Shown one piece after another: positions 18,703 to 26,724 of a stretch of 64,000 nucleotides of DNA. The stretch's first letter is position 1. The number at the start of each line of letters is the position of its first letter. Origin of the DNA: CADEED01 sp963839685 (lineage in GTDB: Bacteria > Pseudomonadota > Gammaproteobacteria > Steroidobacterales > Steroidobacteraceae); NCBI GenBank assembly GCA_963839685.1, contig CAWIVS010000008.1, positions 1 through 64,000 of the forward strand. Reading direction: 5' to 3'. The notes below the pieces were generated by a model, which was not told the origin of the DNA, did no database searches, and was given only the letters and a program-made list of their open reading frames with translations. The position numbers and the translations under genes were made by a program.

Positions 18703-20412
18703 ATGCGCTGGTCCAAATACCCGGTCAACACGACCAAAGAAACTCCCGCCGATGCCGAAGTCGTGAGCCACCAGCTCATGCTGCGAGCGGGCCTGATTCG
18801 CAAACTCGCCGCCGGGCTCTATACCTGGATGCCGCTCGGCCTGCGCGCCGCACGCAAGGTCGAAAACGTCGTACGCGAGGAGATGGACCGCGCCGGCGCG
18901 CTCGAGCTGCTGATGCCCGGAGTCATTCCCGCCGAATTGTGGGTGGAATCCGGCAGGTGGGAGAAATTCGGGCCAGAACTGCTGCGCCTCAAGGATCGCC
19001 ATGAGCGCGATTTCTGCCTGGGTCCTACGCACGAGGAAGTGATCACCGACATCGCGCGCAGTGAGTTGCGCAGCTACCGCCAGTTGCCGGTGAACTTCTA
19101 CCAGGTGCAGATGAAATTTCGTGACGAGCGCCGGCCGCGTTTCGGCGTGATGCGTGCGCGCGAATTCCTCATGAAGGACGCCTACTCCTTTCACCTCACC
19201 GAGAAATCGCTGCAGGAAGGTTATGACGCCATGCACCGGGCGTACACCGCCATCTTTACCCGGCTCGGACTCAAGTTCCGCTCGGTGAAGGCGGACCCCG
19301 GCGCCATTGGCGGCAGCGCGTCGGAGGAATTCCATGTGCTCGCCGACTCCGGCGAAGACGCCATCGTATTTTCCGACGGCGACAACTACGCGGCCAACAT
19401 CGAGATGGCGGTGGCAATGGCACCGACAACGCCGCGCGCACCGGCCACCGAGTCGATGCGCGAAGTGTCCACGCCGGGCGCGAAGAGCATCGCCGACGTC
19501 ACCACGCTGCTCAAACTACCGGCCTCGCGCCTGGTGAAGACCCTGCTGGTCGACGGCAGCGACGGCGGCGTGGTGGCATTGCTGGTGCGCGGCGATCACG
19601 AGCTCAACGCCGTCAAGGCGCAGAAGCTGCCCGGCGTGGCGAACCCGCTGCGCATGGCCTCGAACGAGTCGATAGCCGCGGGCACCGGCGCCGAGGCAGG
19701 GTTTCTCGGACCGGTGGGTTTCGCGGGCCAGGTATACGCCGACCACGCAGTGGTGGCGCTCGCCGATTTCGTCTGCGGTGCCAACCGCAAGGACGCCCAC
19801 TACATCGGCGTCAACTGGGTGCGCGACCTGCGCGAACCGGTGGCCGCCGACATCCGCAACGTCGTGGCCGGCGACCCGTCGCCTTCCGGCAATGGCAAAC
19901 TCGGGATCGCACGCGGCATCGAGGTCGGACACATCTTCCAGCTCGGCAGGAAATACAGCGACTCCATGGGCGCCTCGGTGCTCGATGAATCCGGCCAGGC
20001 CGCCACCCTGTACATGGGCTGCTACGGCATCGGTGTGACACGCGTCGTTGCCGCGGCGATCGAGCAGAACCATGATGCACGCGGCATCATCTGGCCGGAT
20101 GCGATTGCACCCTTCCAGGTGGTGGTGGTACCGCTCAATGCTTCCAAGTCGCAACGTGTCAGTGAAACCTCCGAACGCCTCTATTCCGACCTCATGGCTG
20201 CGGGTTACGACGTGCTGCTCGACGATCGCGATGAGCGGCCCGGCGTCAAGTTCGCGGACTCCGAGCTCATCGGCATCCCGCACCGCGTGGTGGTGGGCGA
20301 GCGTGGCCTGGAAAAAGGCCTGCTCGAATACCGCCATCGTCGCGCCGAGGCCGCCGAAGAGTTCCCGGCAGCCGACGCTCTTGCGTTCATCCGCGGGCGG
20401 CTCGCCAACTAG
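18703..20412 (+). CDS. proS: Prolyl-tRNA synthetase (bacterial type)
   Basis: Class II synthetase; 569 residues (E. coli 572), the length with an inserted editing domain. Motif 1 region MRWSKYPVNTTKETPADAEV with GLYTWMPLGLRAARKV, motif 2 FRDERRPRFGVMRAREFLMK near residues 140-160, editing insertion with KLPASRLVKTLLVDGS and HELNAVKAQKLPGV around 265-320, and motif 3 CYGIGVTRVVAAAIEQ near 440. The ATG at 18703 is used because it begins the conserved N-terminus; the open frame upstream to 18253 lies antisense to pssA and is not coding. Confidence 0.97.
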   Translation: MRWSKYPVNTTKETPADAEVVSHQLMLRAGLIRKLAAGLYTWMPLGLRAARKVENVVREEMDRAGALELLMPGVIPAELWVESGRWEKFGPELLRLKDRHERDFCLGPTHEEVITDIARSELRSYRQLPVNFYQVQMKFRDERRPRFGVMRAREFLMKDAYSFHLTEKSLQEGYDAMHRAYTAIFTRLGLKFRSVKADPGAIGGSASEEFHVLADSGEDAIVFSDGDNYAANIEMAVAMAPTTPRAPATESMREVSTPGAKSIADVTTLLKLPASRLVKTLLVDGSDGGVVALLVRGDHELNAVKAQKLPGVANPLRMASNESIAAGTGAEAGFLGPVGFAGQVYADHAVVALADFVCGANRKDAHYIGVNWVRDLREPVAADIRNVVAGDPSPSGNGKLGIARGIEVGHIFQLGRKYSDSMGASVLDESGQAATLYMGCYGIGVTRVVAAAIEQNHDARGIIWPDAIAPFQVVVVPLNASKSQRVSETSERLYSDLMAAGYDVLLDDRDERPGVKFADSELIGIPHRVVVGERGLEKGLLEYRHRRAEAAEEFPAADALAFIRGRLAN

Positions 20413-20428
20413 CTACCGGGCAACGGGC

Positions 20429-21055
20429 ATGTACCGCATCCTCATCGTGCTCGCGCTGCTGCCGCTCGCGGCGCAGGCTGCGCCACAACCCGAGGCGCAA
20501 CGTGAACCCGAGATCAAGGCGGCGGTACAGCACGCCATCGACCAGGCCGAGTGTTTCGAAGACCGTTACGACTCGGCGGTGTGGTACACCATGATGGAAC
20601 CGCGTCTGCGCAAGCGCGTGCCGGATCGCGAGGAGCGCATGGACATCCTCAAGCAGGTGTTCTGCGAGGCCAACCGCCCGGGTGAGGTGCGCATTCCGCC
20701 GGGCCTGGTGATGGCGATCATCGACGTCGAGAGCGGCTTCAATCGCTATGCGGTTTCATCCGCCGGGGCGGTCGGGCTCATGCAGGTCATGCCGTTCTGG
20801 CCCGAGAACCTCGGCATGCGTCGTCACCAGCTGATTCGCGCGCCGGAAAACATCCGCATGGGCTGCGCGATCTTTCGTGCCTACCTCAAGCGCGAGAAGC
20901 ACAGCATCGGCCCCGCGCTGGCGCGTTACAACGGCAGCACCGGCAAGCGCTGGTACTCGGACAAGGTGATCAGCCAATGGACGCGCTGGAACGGGGCCGA
21001 TGATCTCGGCCGCGACACCGAACGTCACGCCGAGGCGAAGCCGGCCGGTAACTGA
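20429..21055 (+). CDS. Lytic transglycosylase (SLT domain), exported
   Basis: 208 residues with a signal peptide (MYRILIVLALLPLAAQAAP). It should cleave the glycan strand of peptidoglycan. The catalytic glutamate lies in IDVESGFNRYAVSSAGAVGL near residue 100, followed by MQVMPFWP, and the ARYNGSTGKRWY block near 170-180 is also typical. The gene follows proS by 16 bases and is probably cotranscribed. The 3' end overlaps the convergent acylphosphatase gene by 31 bases. Confidence 0.9.
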   Translation: MYRILIVLALLPLAAQAAPQPEAQREPEIKAAVQHAIDQAECFEDRYDSAVWYTMMEPRLRKRVPDREERMDILKQVFCEANRPGEVRIPPGLVMAIIDVESGFNRYAVSSAGAVGLMQVMPFWPENLGMRRHQLIRAPENIRMGCAIFRAYLKREKHSIGPALARYNGSTGKRWYSDKVISQWTRWNGADDLGRDTERHAEAKPAGN

Positions 21056-21300
21056 GTCGACGCCGGGTCCACCTCCGTGGTCTCCACCGCCGTGACCTTC
21101 GAGGCCGGCGAGCCCTCCCACAACCAGGCGATCAGCGCCTCGACGGCGGCGGCTTCGCCACAGGCCAGCACCTCGACGCGGCCGTCATCCAGATTGCGTG
21201 CGAATCCCCGCACTCCCAGCGACTGTGCCTTGCGCACGCAGGTGGCGCGGAAGAACACCCCCTGGACGCGGCCGGAAACAAAAGAACGACGGCAGATCAT
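21025..21300 (-). CDS. acyP: Acylphosphatase
   Basis: 91-residue cytosolic enzyme hydrolysing acyl phosphates. The signature VSGRVQGVFFRATCVRKAQ near residues 8-26, with the phosphate-binding Arg, and GVRGFARNLDDGRVEV near 28-44, with the catalytic Asn, is complete; the length matches the family (about 92). The ATG at 21300 is preferred over upstream in-frame starts because it begins directly before the signature. It is convergent with the transglycosylase gene and divergent from the flavoprotein gene. Confidence 0.95.
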   Translation of the reverse strand: MICRRSFVSGRVQGVFFRATCVRKAQSLGVRGFARNLDDGRVEVLACGEAAAVEALIAWLWEGSPASKVTAVETTEVDPASTQLPAGFASA

Positions 21301-21318
21301 GCGGCATGATAGCCATTC

Positions 21319-21933
21319 ATGAGTGAAGTCCTCATTGTCTATTACTCGCGCCATGGCGCCACGCGCGAGCTCGCCCGGCACGTCGCACGCGGCGTCGAAG
21401 CCGTCGCCGGCTGCACCGCGGTCGTCAGGACGGTGCCGGCAGTGAGCGCGGAAAACGAGCGGCCGGTGAAGGCCGTGCCCGACAGCGGCGCGCCATACGC
21501 CACACTCGACGATCTGCGCCGCTGCGACGGCCTGTTGTTAGGAAGCCCGACACGTTTTGGCAACATGGCGGCGCCACTCAAGTATTTTCTCGACGGGACC
21601 TCGACGCTGTGGCTCGATGGAACCCTGGCGGGCAAGCCGGCCGGGCTGTTCTCTTCCACCCAGACGTTACACGGCGGGCAGGAATCGACGCTGCTGAACA
21701 TGGCCCTGCCACTGCTGCATCACGGGATGTTCCTGGTCGGCCTGCCCTTCACAGAACGCGGCGTGAACCAGACACGCAGCGGCGGCACGCCGTACGGGGC
21801 GACGCACGTCGCCAGCCTTGCCAGTACTCCCGGCACACTGTCGGCGGACGAGATCGAGCTGGCCGACGCGTTGGGCAAGCGGGTGGCCGAGGCGGCCGCG
21901 GCGCTGGCCGCGGGGCGCGCCGCACGCCGCTAA
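21319..21933 (+). CDS. WrbA-like NAD(P)H:quinone oxidoreductase / flavodoxin-fold protein
   Basis: 204-residue FMN protein expected to carry out two-electron quinone reduction. The FMN phosphate loop VYYSRHGATRELARHVARG is at residues 7-25, the isoalloxazine-contacting loop GSPTRFGNMAAPLKYFLD near 73-90, and FSSTQTLHGGQESTLL near 110-125 are characteristic of WrbA. It is placed between acyP (divergent) and hda (convergent). Classic WrbA is about 198 residues. Exact substrate is not deducible. Confidence 0.88.
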   Translation: MSEVLIVYYSRHGATRELARHVARGVEAVAGCTAVVRTVPAVSAENERPVKAVPDSGAPYATLDDLRRCDGLLLGSPTRFGNMAAPLKYFLDGTSTLWLDGTLAGKPAGLFSSTQTLHGGQESTLLNMALPLLHHGMFLVGLPFTERGVNQTRSGGTPYGATHVASLASTPGTLSADEIELADALGKRVAEAAAALAAGRAARR

Positions 21934-21951
21934 CAGCCTGTCAGCATGGCT

Positions 21952-22650
21952 TCAAGTCGCGGCGCGACCCTCGATGACGTCGCGGATGAACGGCACCGTC
22001 AGGCGTCGTTGCGCCACGAAGGCGGCGTCATCGAGCGTGTCGAGGATGTCACACAACGCACGCATGTCGCGTGGAAAACGCCGCTGCAGGTAGCTCGCAG
22101 TCTCCGGGGGCATCTCCAGTCCACGCAGCCGGGCGCGCAGCGTCAGCGCCTCGATCTGCTCGGCATCGTTGAGTTCACGCACCGCGAAAATCACCGAGGA
22201 TGCCAGGCGGGACTTGAGATCCTGCAGCTCGAAATCGACGTGCGCGGGACTCTCACGCGCCGCGAACAGCAGCAGCGAACCACGCTCGAGCGCGCGCTGC
22301 CACAGCGAAAACAGCCGCTGTTCCCAGTCCTCGAGGCCGGCGACCACCTGCACGTCGTCGTAGCACGCAATGTCCAGCGTCTCCACGCCGTCGAGCGTAC
22401 CCGGACCAAAGGGCAGCAGGGTTTCGAGCGGTAGATAGGCGGCGCGTTTTTGCGGCGCGAGCTCCGCGCAGACCGCCTGCAAGAGGTGCGACTTTCCCGA
22501 GGAATGCGGTCCGGCGAGCCAGGTGGCCCCCGGCGGTATCGCCGCCGCCGCGTGCTTCAGGTGCGCCACCAGCTCCTGGTTGCGCCCGGTCAGAAAGCTC
22601 TCGAAGGTCGCGCGCTCCTTCAACTGCACGCCGAGGGTCATCTGTCTCAT
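21952..22650 (-). CDS. hda: DnaA regulatory inactivator Hda
   Basis: 232-residue DnaA-related AAA+ protein that, bound to the DNA-loaded beta clamp, stimulates DnaA-ATP hydrolysis to stop re-initiation. The N-terminal clamp-binding motif QMTLGVQL is at residues 3-10. The P-loop-like GPHSSGKSHLLQAV is at about 47-60. The AAA+ core and lid continue to LRARLRGLEMPPETASYLQRR. It lies 10 bases after the phosphatidyltransferase gene on the minus strand in a DUF2066-CDP-alcohol transferase-hda unit diverging from purMN. Confidence 0.93.
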   Translation of the reverse strand: MRQMTLGVQLKERATFESFLTGRNQELVAHLKHAAAAIPPGATWLAGPHSSGKSHLLQAVCAELAPQKRAAYLPLETLLPFGPGTLDGVETLDIACYDDVQVVAGLEDWEQRLFSLWQRALERGSLLLFAARESPAHVDFELQDLKSRLASSVIFAVRELNDAEQIEALTLRARLRGLEMPPETASYLQRRFPRDMRALCDILDTLDDAAFVAQRRLTVPFIRDVIEGRAAT

Positions 22651-22660
22651 GGGGAGCCGA

Positions 22661-23203
22661 TCACTGGCTGGCGAGCGCCCGCCGGGTAAACATCGCGAGG
22701 TAATCGGCCCCGGACACGAGGGTGGTCAGCAGCGTGAGGATCGCGAGCGCCATGACCATTTCCGGAGTCGGCAGGCCAGCGGCCGCTCCCAGGATGGCGG
22801 CGAGCACCACGGCCAGCTGCATGCCGGTATTGATCTTGCTGAGGATGGTGGGACGGCCATGCAGGGGTCCGAACCACATGCGATAGATCACCGCGCCGCC
22901 GCCGATCATCACGTCGCGTGCCACCACGACTGCCGTGAGCCACCAGGGAATCAGGTTGCTCCACGTGGCGGTGAGGTACAGGGCCACCAGGAGTAGTTTG
23001 TCGGCCAGCGGGTCGAGGATCTTGCCGAGATGCGAGGTCCAGTTGAAGCGCTTCGCCAGCCAGCCGTCGAGGCCATCGGAAATCGCGCATACCGCGACCA
23101 GCACCAGCGCCGTCCAGTAATCGCCCGCCTGCAGGGCAGCCACGGTGGGCCAGATGAGCACGATGCGCACCAGGCAGATGAAGTTGGGCAGGTGGCGCAA
23201 CAT
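22661..23203 (-). CDS. CDP-alcohol phosphatidyltransferase family membrane protein
   Basis: 180 residues with several membrane helices. The motif DGLDGWLAKRFNWTSHLGK followed by ILDPLADKLLL (about residues 43-73) is the full CDP-alcohol transferase signature, and a PgsA-like or cardiolipin-type role in phospholipid synthesis is likely. The ATG at 23203 overlaps the TGA of the DUF2066 gene (ATGA), giving MLRHLPNFICLVRIVLIWPT, the normal family N-terminus. The open frame upstream of 23203 is a shadow of the DUF2066 gene. Confidence 0.88.
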   Translation of the reverse strand: MLRHLPNFICLVRIVLIWPTVAALQAGDYWTALVLVAVCAISDGLDGWLAKRFNWTSHLGKILDPLADKLLLVALYLTATWSNLIPWWLTAVVVARDVMIGGGAVIYRMWFGPLHGRPTILSKINTGMQLAVVLAAILGAAAGLPTPEMVMALAILTLLTTLVSGADYLAMFTRRALASQ

Positions 23204-24165
23204 CAGGGATGAAATCGAAATGCGATCGCACCGCCTGATTTTGGATCGATGCGCTCGAGGCTGGGGTTGAGGGCGATCGAGCCCTGCAGCGCGTCCGCGC
23301 CGCCGCGCGTCTGCAACGCGAAGATCACGTGGCTGCCGGAGATTTCGGCGATCTGTACGCCGCGGACACCGGGCGCGCCGGCGAACATGTCGGCGACGCG
23401 CGCGTAGGCCTTGAGCGTCGGGACACCTTCGACTTCCACGAGCAGCGACACTTCGGGTAATGCGGCGTAGGCCTGCGCGCTCCGTGCGAAGATGTCGGCG
23501 GCACCGTGCACACCTTCTTCGAGCGTGCCATTCCAGGATTCGTTGACGCCGGTGGCGTGCAGATTCCAGCGCCATGTGCCCCCCGTGGTCACCGCGTCGC
23601 CGTAACCCACGACCACCGCGTCGGCGCCGAGTCGCTGGGCGGTCGCGAGCGCCGCATCGCCCGGAATATCGCCGACTGGCGGAAGACCCAGCGCTTCCGG
23701 CCGCGCCACGCGAATCGGCTGACCGCGTCGATTCCCGGCTGCATCGAGTGTTCCTTCCACCTGGCGACGGGTTTCAAATGCACCGGTGGCTGGACCGCCG
23801 GTAAGCACTATCAACAGCAACGGGCGTTCGCTCGGCCAGATACTGCGACCCGCGGCGGTGATATCGCGTTCCAACGCCGCCGCATCGAACACCAGCGTGG
23901 TGCCGGTGCCACTCGCGGCGGGACGCGTCGCAATCACGTACTGTTGCGCTTGCGAGAGCAGACCGGCCAGCGCCGGGTCATTGGCCGCGTCGCGCGCGCC
24001 GGTGGCGCGCACCAGTACCTGGCGCAGCCCGGACTGGGCCTGCACGGCGGCTTCGGTCTGCGAGGAGACGTTGACTTCGTAAACACGCACCTGGCGCAAT
24101 GCCTGCGCCGGTTGCGCGCCAAACAGCGACGCCGCCACGATCAAACTGACGATCAAGGTCCGCAT
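23203..24165 (-). CDS. DUF2066 domain-containing exported protein
   Basis: 320 residues with a signal peptide (IVSLIVAASLFGAQPAQAL). The mature region contains VYEVNVSSQTEAAVQAQSGL and QVLVRATGARDAANDP, which mark DUF2066, a family of unknown function commonly located next to purM and hda in gammaproteobacteria. It is divergent from purM across a 56-bp region and coupled to the phosphatidyltransferase by a four-base overlap. No catalytic residues can be named. Confidence 0.85.
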   Translation of the reverse strand: MRTLIVSLIVAASLFGAQPAQALRQVRVYEVNVSSQTEAAVQAQSGLRQVLVRATGARDAANDPALAGLLSQAQQYVIATRPAASGTGTTLVFDAAALERDITAAGRSIWPSERPLLLIVLTGGPATGAFETRRQVEGTLDAAGNRRGQPIRVARPEALGLPPVGDIPGDAALATAQRLGADAVVVGYGDAVTTGGTWRWNLHATGVNESWNGTLEEGVHGAADIFARSAQAYAALPEVSLLVEVEGVPTLKAYARVADMFAGAPGVRGVQIAEISGSHVIFALQTRGGADALQGSIALNPSLERIDPKSGGAIAFRFHP

Positions 24166-24169
24166 TGGC

Positions 24170-24175
24170 TACAAT
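24170..24175 (+). promoter_or_regulatory. Candidate -10 for purM
   Basis: TACAAT 46 bases before the purM ATG in the divergent DUF2066/purM region. The sequence between it and the start includes a TTTTTTCC run. No clear -35 and no convincing PurR-type palindrome is visible. Confidence 0.3.
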
Positions 24176-24221
24176 ATCGCACGTTTTTTCCTGACCTGCC
24201 GCGCCGGCACCCACACAACCG

Positions 24222-25253
24222 ATGACTGAACCTGGCCTCACCTATCGCGATGCCGGCGTCGATATCGACGCGGGCGACGAACTCGTCGAACGCATCAAGC
24301 CCGTCGTCAAACGCACCATGCGCAAGGAAGTGCTCGCGGGCATCGGCGGCTTCGGCGCGCTGGTGGAGGTGCCGCTCGACCGTTATCGCCGTCCGGTGCT
24401 CGTGTCCGGCACCGACGGCGTCGGCACCAAGCTGCGGCTGGCCATCGACACCGGCCGGCACGACAAGATCGGCATCGACCTCGTGGCCATGTGCGCCAAC
24501 GACATCGCCGTGTCGGGTGCCGAGCCGCTGTTCTTCCTCGACTACTATGCCACCGGCAAATTACGCGTAGAGGTCGCCGAAGCAGTGATCCGCGGCATCG
24601 CCGAAGGTTGCGAGCTGGCAGGAGCGGCGCTGGTCGGCGGCGAAACCGCCGAGATGCCCGGCATGTATCACGGCGATGACTACGACCTCGCCGGTTTCTG
24701 TGTAGGAGTAGTGGAACGCGACGCTATTGTCGACGGCAGCCGCACCGCCGCCGGCGACGTCGTTCTCGGCCTCGCCTCCTCCGGCCCTCACTCCAACGGC
24801 TACTCGCTGATTCGCAAGCTGATATCGGTCGCAGGCGCGAATGACAGGACCCAACTCGAGGGCAGGCCGCTGTTCGACCGCCTGCTCACGCCAACGCGCA
24901 TCTACGTGAAGTCGATGCTGTCGCTGCTGCGCAAGGTCAGTGTGAAAGGTTTCGCGCACATCACCGGCGGCGGACTCACCGACAACATTCCGCGCGTGCT
25001 GCCCGATGGATTCGAGGTGCTGTTGCGGCGAGGCAGCTGGGCACGTGACCCGGTATTCGACTGGCTCGCGACGACCGGAAAAATCGTGCCGGCCGAGATG
25101 TACCGCACGTTCAACTGCGGCATCGGCATGATCGCGGTGGTCGCGCCGGGTGAGGTGGATGCGGCGCTCGCGTCGCTCAAGGAAAGTGGCGAAACCGCCA
25201 GCGTCATCGGCCACGTCGCGCGCGGCACGCGCGGCGTCGTCATCGAGGAATAA
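24222..25253 (+). CDS. purM: Phosphoribosylformylglycinamidine cyclo-ligase (AIR synthetase)
   Basis: 343 residues; ATP-dependent ring closure of FGAM to AIR, the fifth step of purine synthesis. Typical blocks: LTYRDAGVDIDAGDELVERI at the N-terminus, VSGTDGVGTKLRLA near residue 58-72, the Gly-rich ALVGGETAEMPGMYHGDDYD near 135-155, and HITGGGLTDNIPRVLP near 245-260. Its TAA shares one base with the purN ATG (TAATG), the standard purMN operon junction. Confidence 0.97.
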   Translation: MTEPGLTYRDAGVDIDAGDELVERIKPVVKRTMRKEVLAGIGGFGALVEVPLDRYRRPVLVSGTDGVGTKLRLAIDTGRHDKIGIDLVAMCANDIAVSGAEPLFFLDYYATGKLRVEVAEAVIRGIAEGCELAGAALVGGETAEMPGMYHGDDYDLAGFCVGVVERDAIVDGSRTAAGDVVLGLASSGPHSNGYSLIRKLISVAGANDRTQLEGRPLFDRLLTPTRIYVKSMLSLLRKVSVKGFAHITGGGLTDNIPRVLPDGFEVLLRRGSWARDPVFDWLATTGKIVPAEMYRTFNCGIGMIAVVAPGEVDAALASLKESGETASVIGHVARGTRGVVIEE

Positions 25254-25909
25254 TGACGGTCCTGCCGGTCGCCGTGGTGATCTCCGGCCGCGGCAGCAAC
25301 ATGGAAGCCATCGCGCGCGCCGCGCAGCTCGCCGATTGCCCCTATCGCGTAGTTAGAGTGATCGCGGACCGACCATGCGCTGGCGGCCTGGAGCGCGCCG
25401 CGGCGCTGGGCATCCCGACCGCGGTCGTGGCGGTGAAGGAATTCGCCGACCGCAGTGTCTTCGAAGCCGCGCTCGGCGCGGAACTCGACGCCAGCGGCGC
25501 CGGTCTGGTGGCGCTGGCCGGTTTCATGCGCATCCTGTCGCCGGAATTCGTGCAACGCTTTTCGGGCATGCTGCTGAACGTCCACCCGTCCCTGCTGCCG
25601 GATTACAAGGGCCTGGACACCCATGCCCGGGTGCTCGCGGCCCGCGAATCGCAACATGGCGCGAGCGTGCATTACGTCACAGACGAGCTCGATGGCGGCC
25701 CGGTGGTCATGCAGGGCAGGCTCCGGGTGCGCGCGGGGGACACGGCCGAATCGATTTCAGCCCGCGTTCATGCGCTTGAACACATCATCTATCCGCATGT
25801 TTGCTCGCTCATCGCCTCCCGGCGCGTCGAATGGCGCCGGGGGAAAATCTTCTTCGACGGTGAACCTCTCATCGCTCCGCTCATCGAAGAAAACGATGCG
25901 GCTGCCTGA
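25253..25909 (+). CDS. purN: Phosphoribosylglycinamide formyltransferase
   Basis: 218 residues; transfers the formyl group of 10-formyl-THF to GAR. N-terminal GRGSNMEAIARAA (ribonucleotide loop), catalytic NVHPSLLPDYKGLDTHARVL near residues 108-127 and the catalytic-Asp region HYVTDELDGGPVVMQ near 140-155 are intact. It is translationally coupled to purM and overlaps the downstream DUF3108 gene by 14 bases. Confidence 0.97.
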   Translation: MTVLPVAVVISGRGSNMEAIARAAQLADCPYRVVRVIADRPCAGGLERAAALGIPTAVVAVKEFADRSVFEAALGAELDASGAGLVALAGFMRILSPEFVQRFSGMLLNVHPSLLPDYKGLDTHARVLAARESQHGASVHYVTDELDGGPVVMQGRLRVRAGDTAESISARVHALEHIIYPHVCSLIASRRVEWRRGKIFFDGEPLIAPLIEENDAAA

Positions 25910-26600
25910 ACTTGCCTGCCTTCTGGCCGTGGTCGCGGCTGGCGCGATCGCGAGGGCCGATCCCGTGGATCTGAAGCCATTTCGCGCCACCTACGTCGTC
26001 CAGTGGAAGGGCATGACCGCCGGCAGTCTGACACTCGAGCTCAAACGCTCGGGCGCGGACGCCTACCACTACACCTCTTCCAGCGTGCCGCGCGGAATGT
26101 TCCGCATGGCGCTTCCGGATCAGATCACGCAGGCCACCACGTTTCGCATCGTCGACGGGCGCGTGGTGCCGCTCGAGTTTCGCGGCAGTGACGAGAAGGA
26201 GCGGCCCGTCGAGCTCGTCTTCGACTGGGAACACAAACGCGTGACCGGAGTTGCCCGGGAAAAGAACGTCGATCTGGAACTGCAGGAAGGCACGCAGGAT
26301 CCCCTGTCGCTGCAGATCGCGAGCCTGCGCAACCTGGCGACCGGCACCCTGCAAACCACCGTGCGCCTCGTCGACGCCGACAAGATCAAGGACTATGAGC
26401 TCAACCGCGAAGGCACCGCGCAGATCGAAACCGGGCTCGGCAAGCTCGACACCGTGGTCTACACCAGCAAGCGCGCCGGTGGCGATCGCGTCACGCGCAC
26501 CTGGGTGGCGCCGGCGCTCGGCTATATGCCAGTCAAGGGCGAACGGTTACGCAAGGATAAGCTCGAATTCACCATGACCATCGAGAGCGTCGACCGCTAA
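25896..26600 (+). CDS. DUF3108 domain-containing exported protein
   Basis: 234 residues with a signal peptide (LACLLAVVAAGAIARA). DUF3108 features are FRATYVVQWKGMTAGSLTLE after the signal and a C-terminal TRTWVAPALGYMPVKGER. Family members are predicted periplasmic or outer-membrane-associated beta-rich proteins of unknown function often found after purN. The ATG at 25896 begins the signal peptide and lies within the purN 3' end, so all three pur-region genes are probably one operon. It ends before a palindrome-rich gap convergent with dcd. Confidence 0.85.
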   Translation: MRLPELACLLAVVAAGAIARADPVDLKPFRATYVVQWKGMTAGSLTLELKRSGADAYHYTSSSVPRGMFRMALPDQITQATTFRIVDGRVVPLEFRGSDEKERPVELVFDWEHKRVTGVAREKNVDLELQEGTQDPLSLQIASLRNLATGTLQTTVRLVDADKIKDYELNREGTAQIETGLGKLDTVVYTSKRAGGDRVTRTWVAPALGYMPVKGERLRKDKLEFTMTIESVDR

Positions 26601-26601
26601 G

Positions 26602-26621
26602 AATGGGGACACTCCCCAATT
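26602..26621. repeat. REP-like palindrome sharing a core with the element at 61001
   Basis: AATGGGGACACTCCCCAATT, starting two bases after the DUF3108 stop. It forms TGGGGA-CAC-TCCCCA. The left half shares AATGGGGACAyTCC with the large hairpin at 61001-61058, suggesting one dispersed palindromic family. Confidence 0.5.
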
Positions 26622-26646
26622 GCTAACAAAAGGGGCCGCACTTCCC

Positions 26647-26703
26647 TGGCGCAAGCGCCACATCGGAAAACGGCGCCCCTTCATGAAAGAAAGGGGGCGC
26701 CGT
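26647..26703. terminator. Two stem-loops between convergent DUF3108 and dcd genes
   Basis: TGGCGC-AA-GCGCCA at 26647-26660 and a 10-bp stem, ACGGCGCCCC at 26670-26679 with GGGGCGCCGT at 26694-26703 around a 14-base AT-richer loop. An AAGGGGC at 26630-26636 could pair instead with GCCCCTT at 26675-26681. No long T-run follows. A bidirectional terminator is likely from position, but not proven. Confidence 0.45.
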
Positions 26704-26724
26704 CCGAACAAAGTTTGAGTCTTG

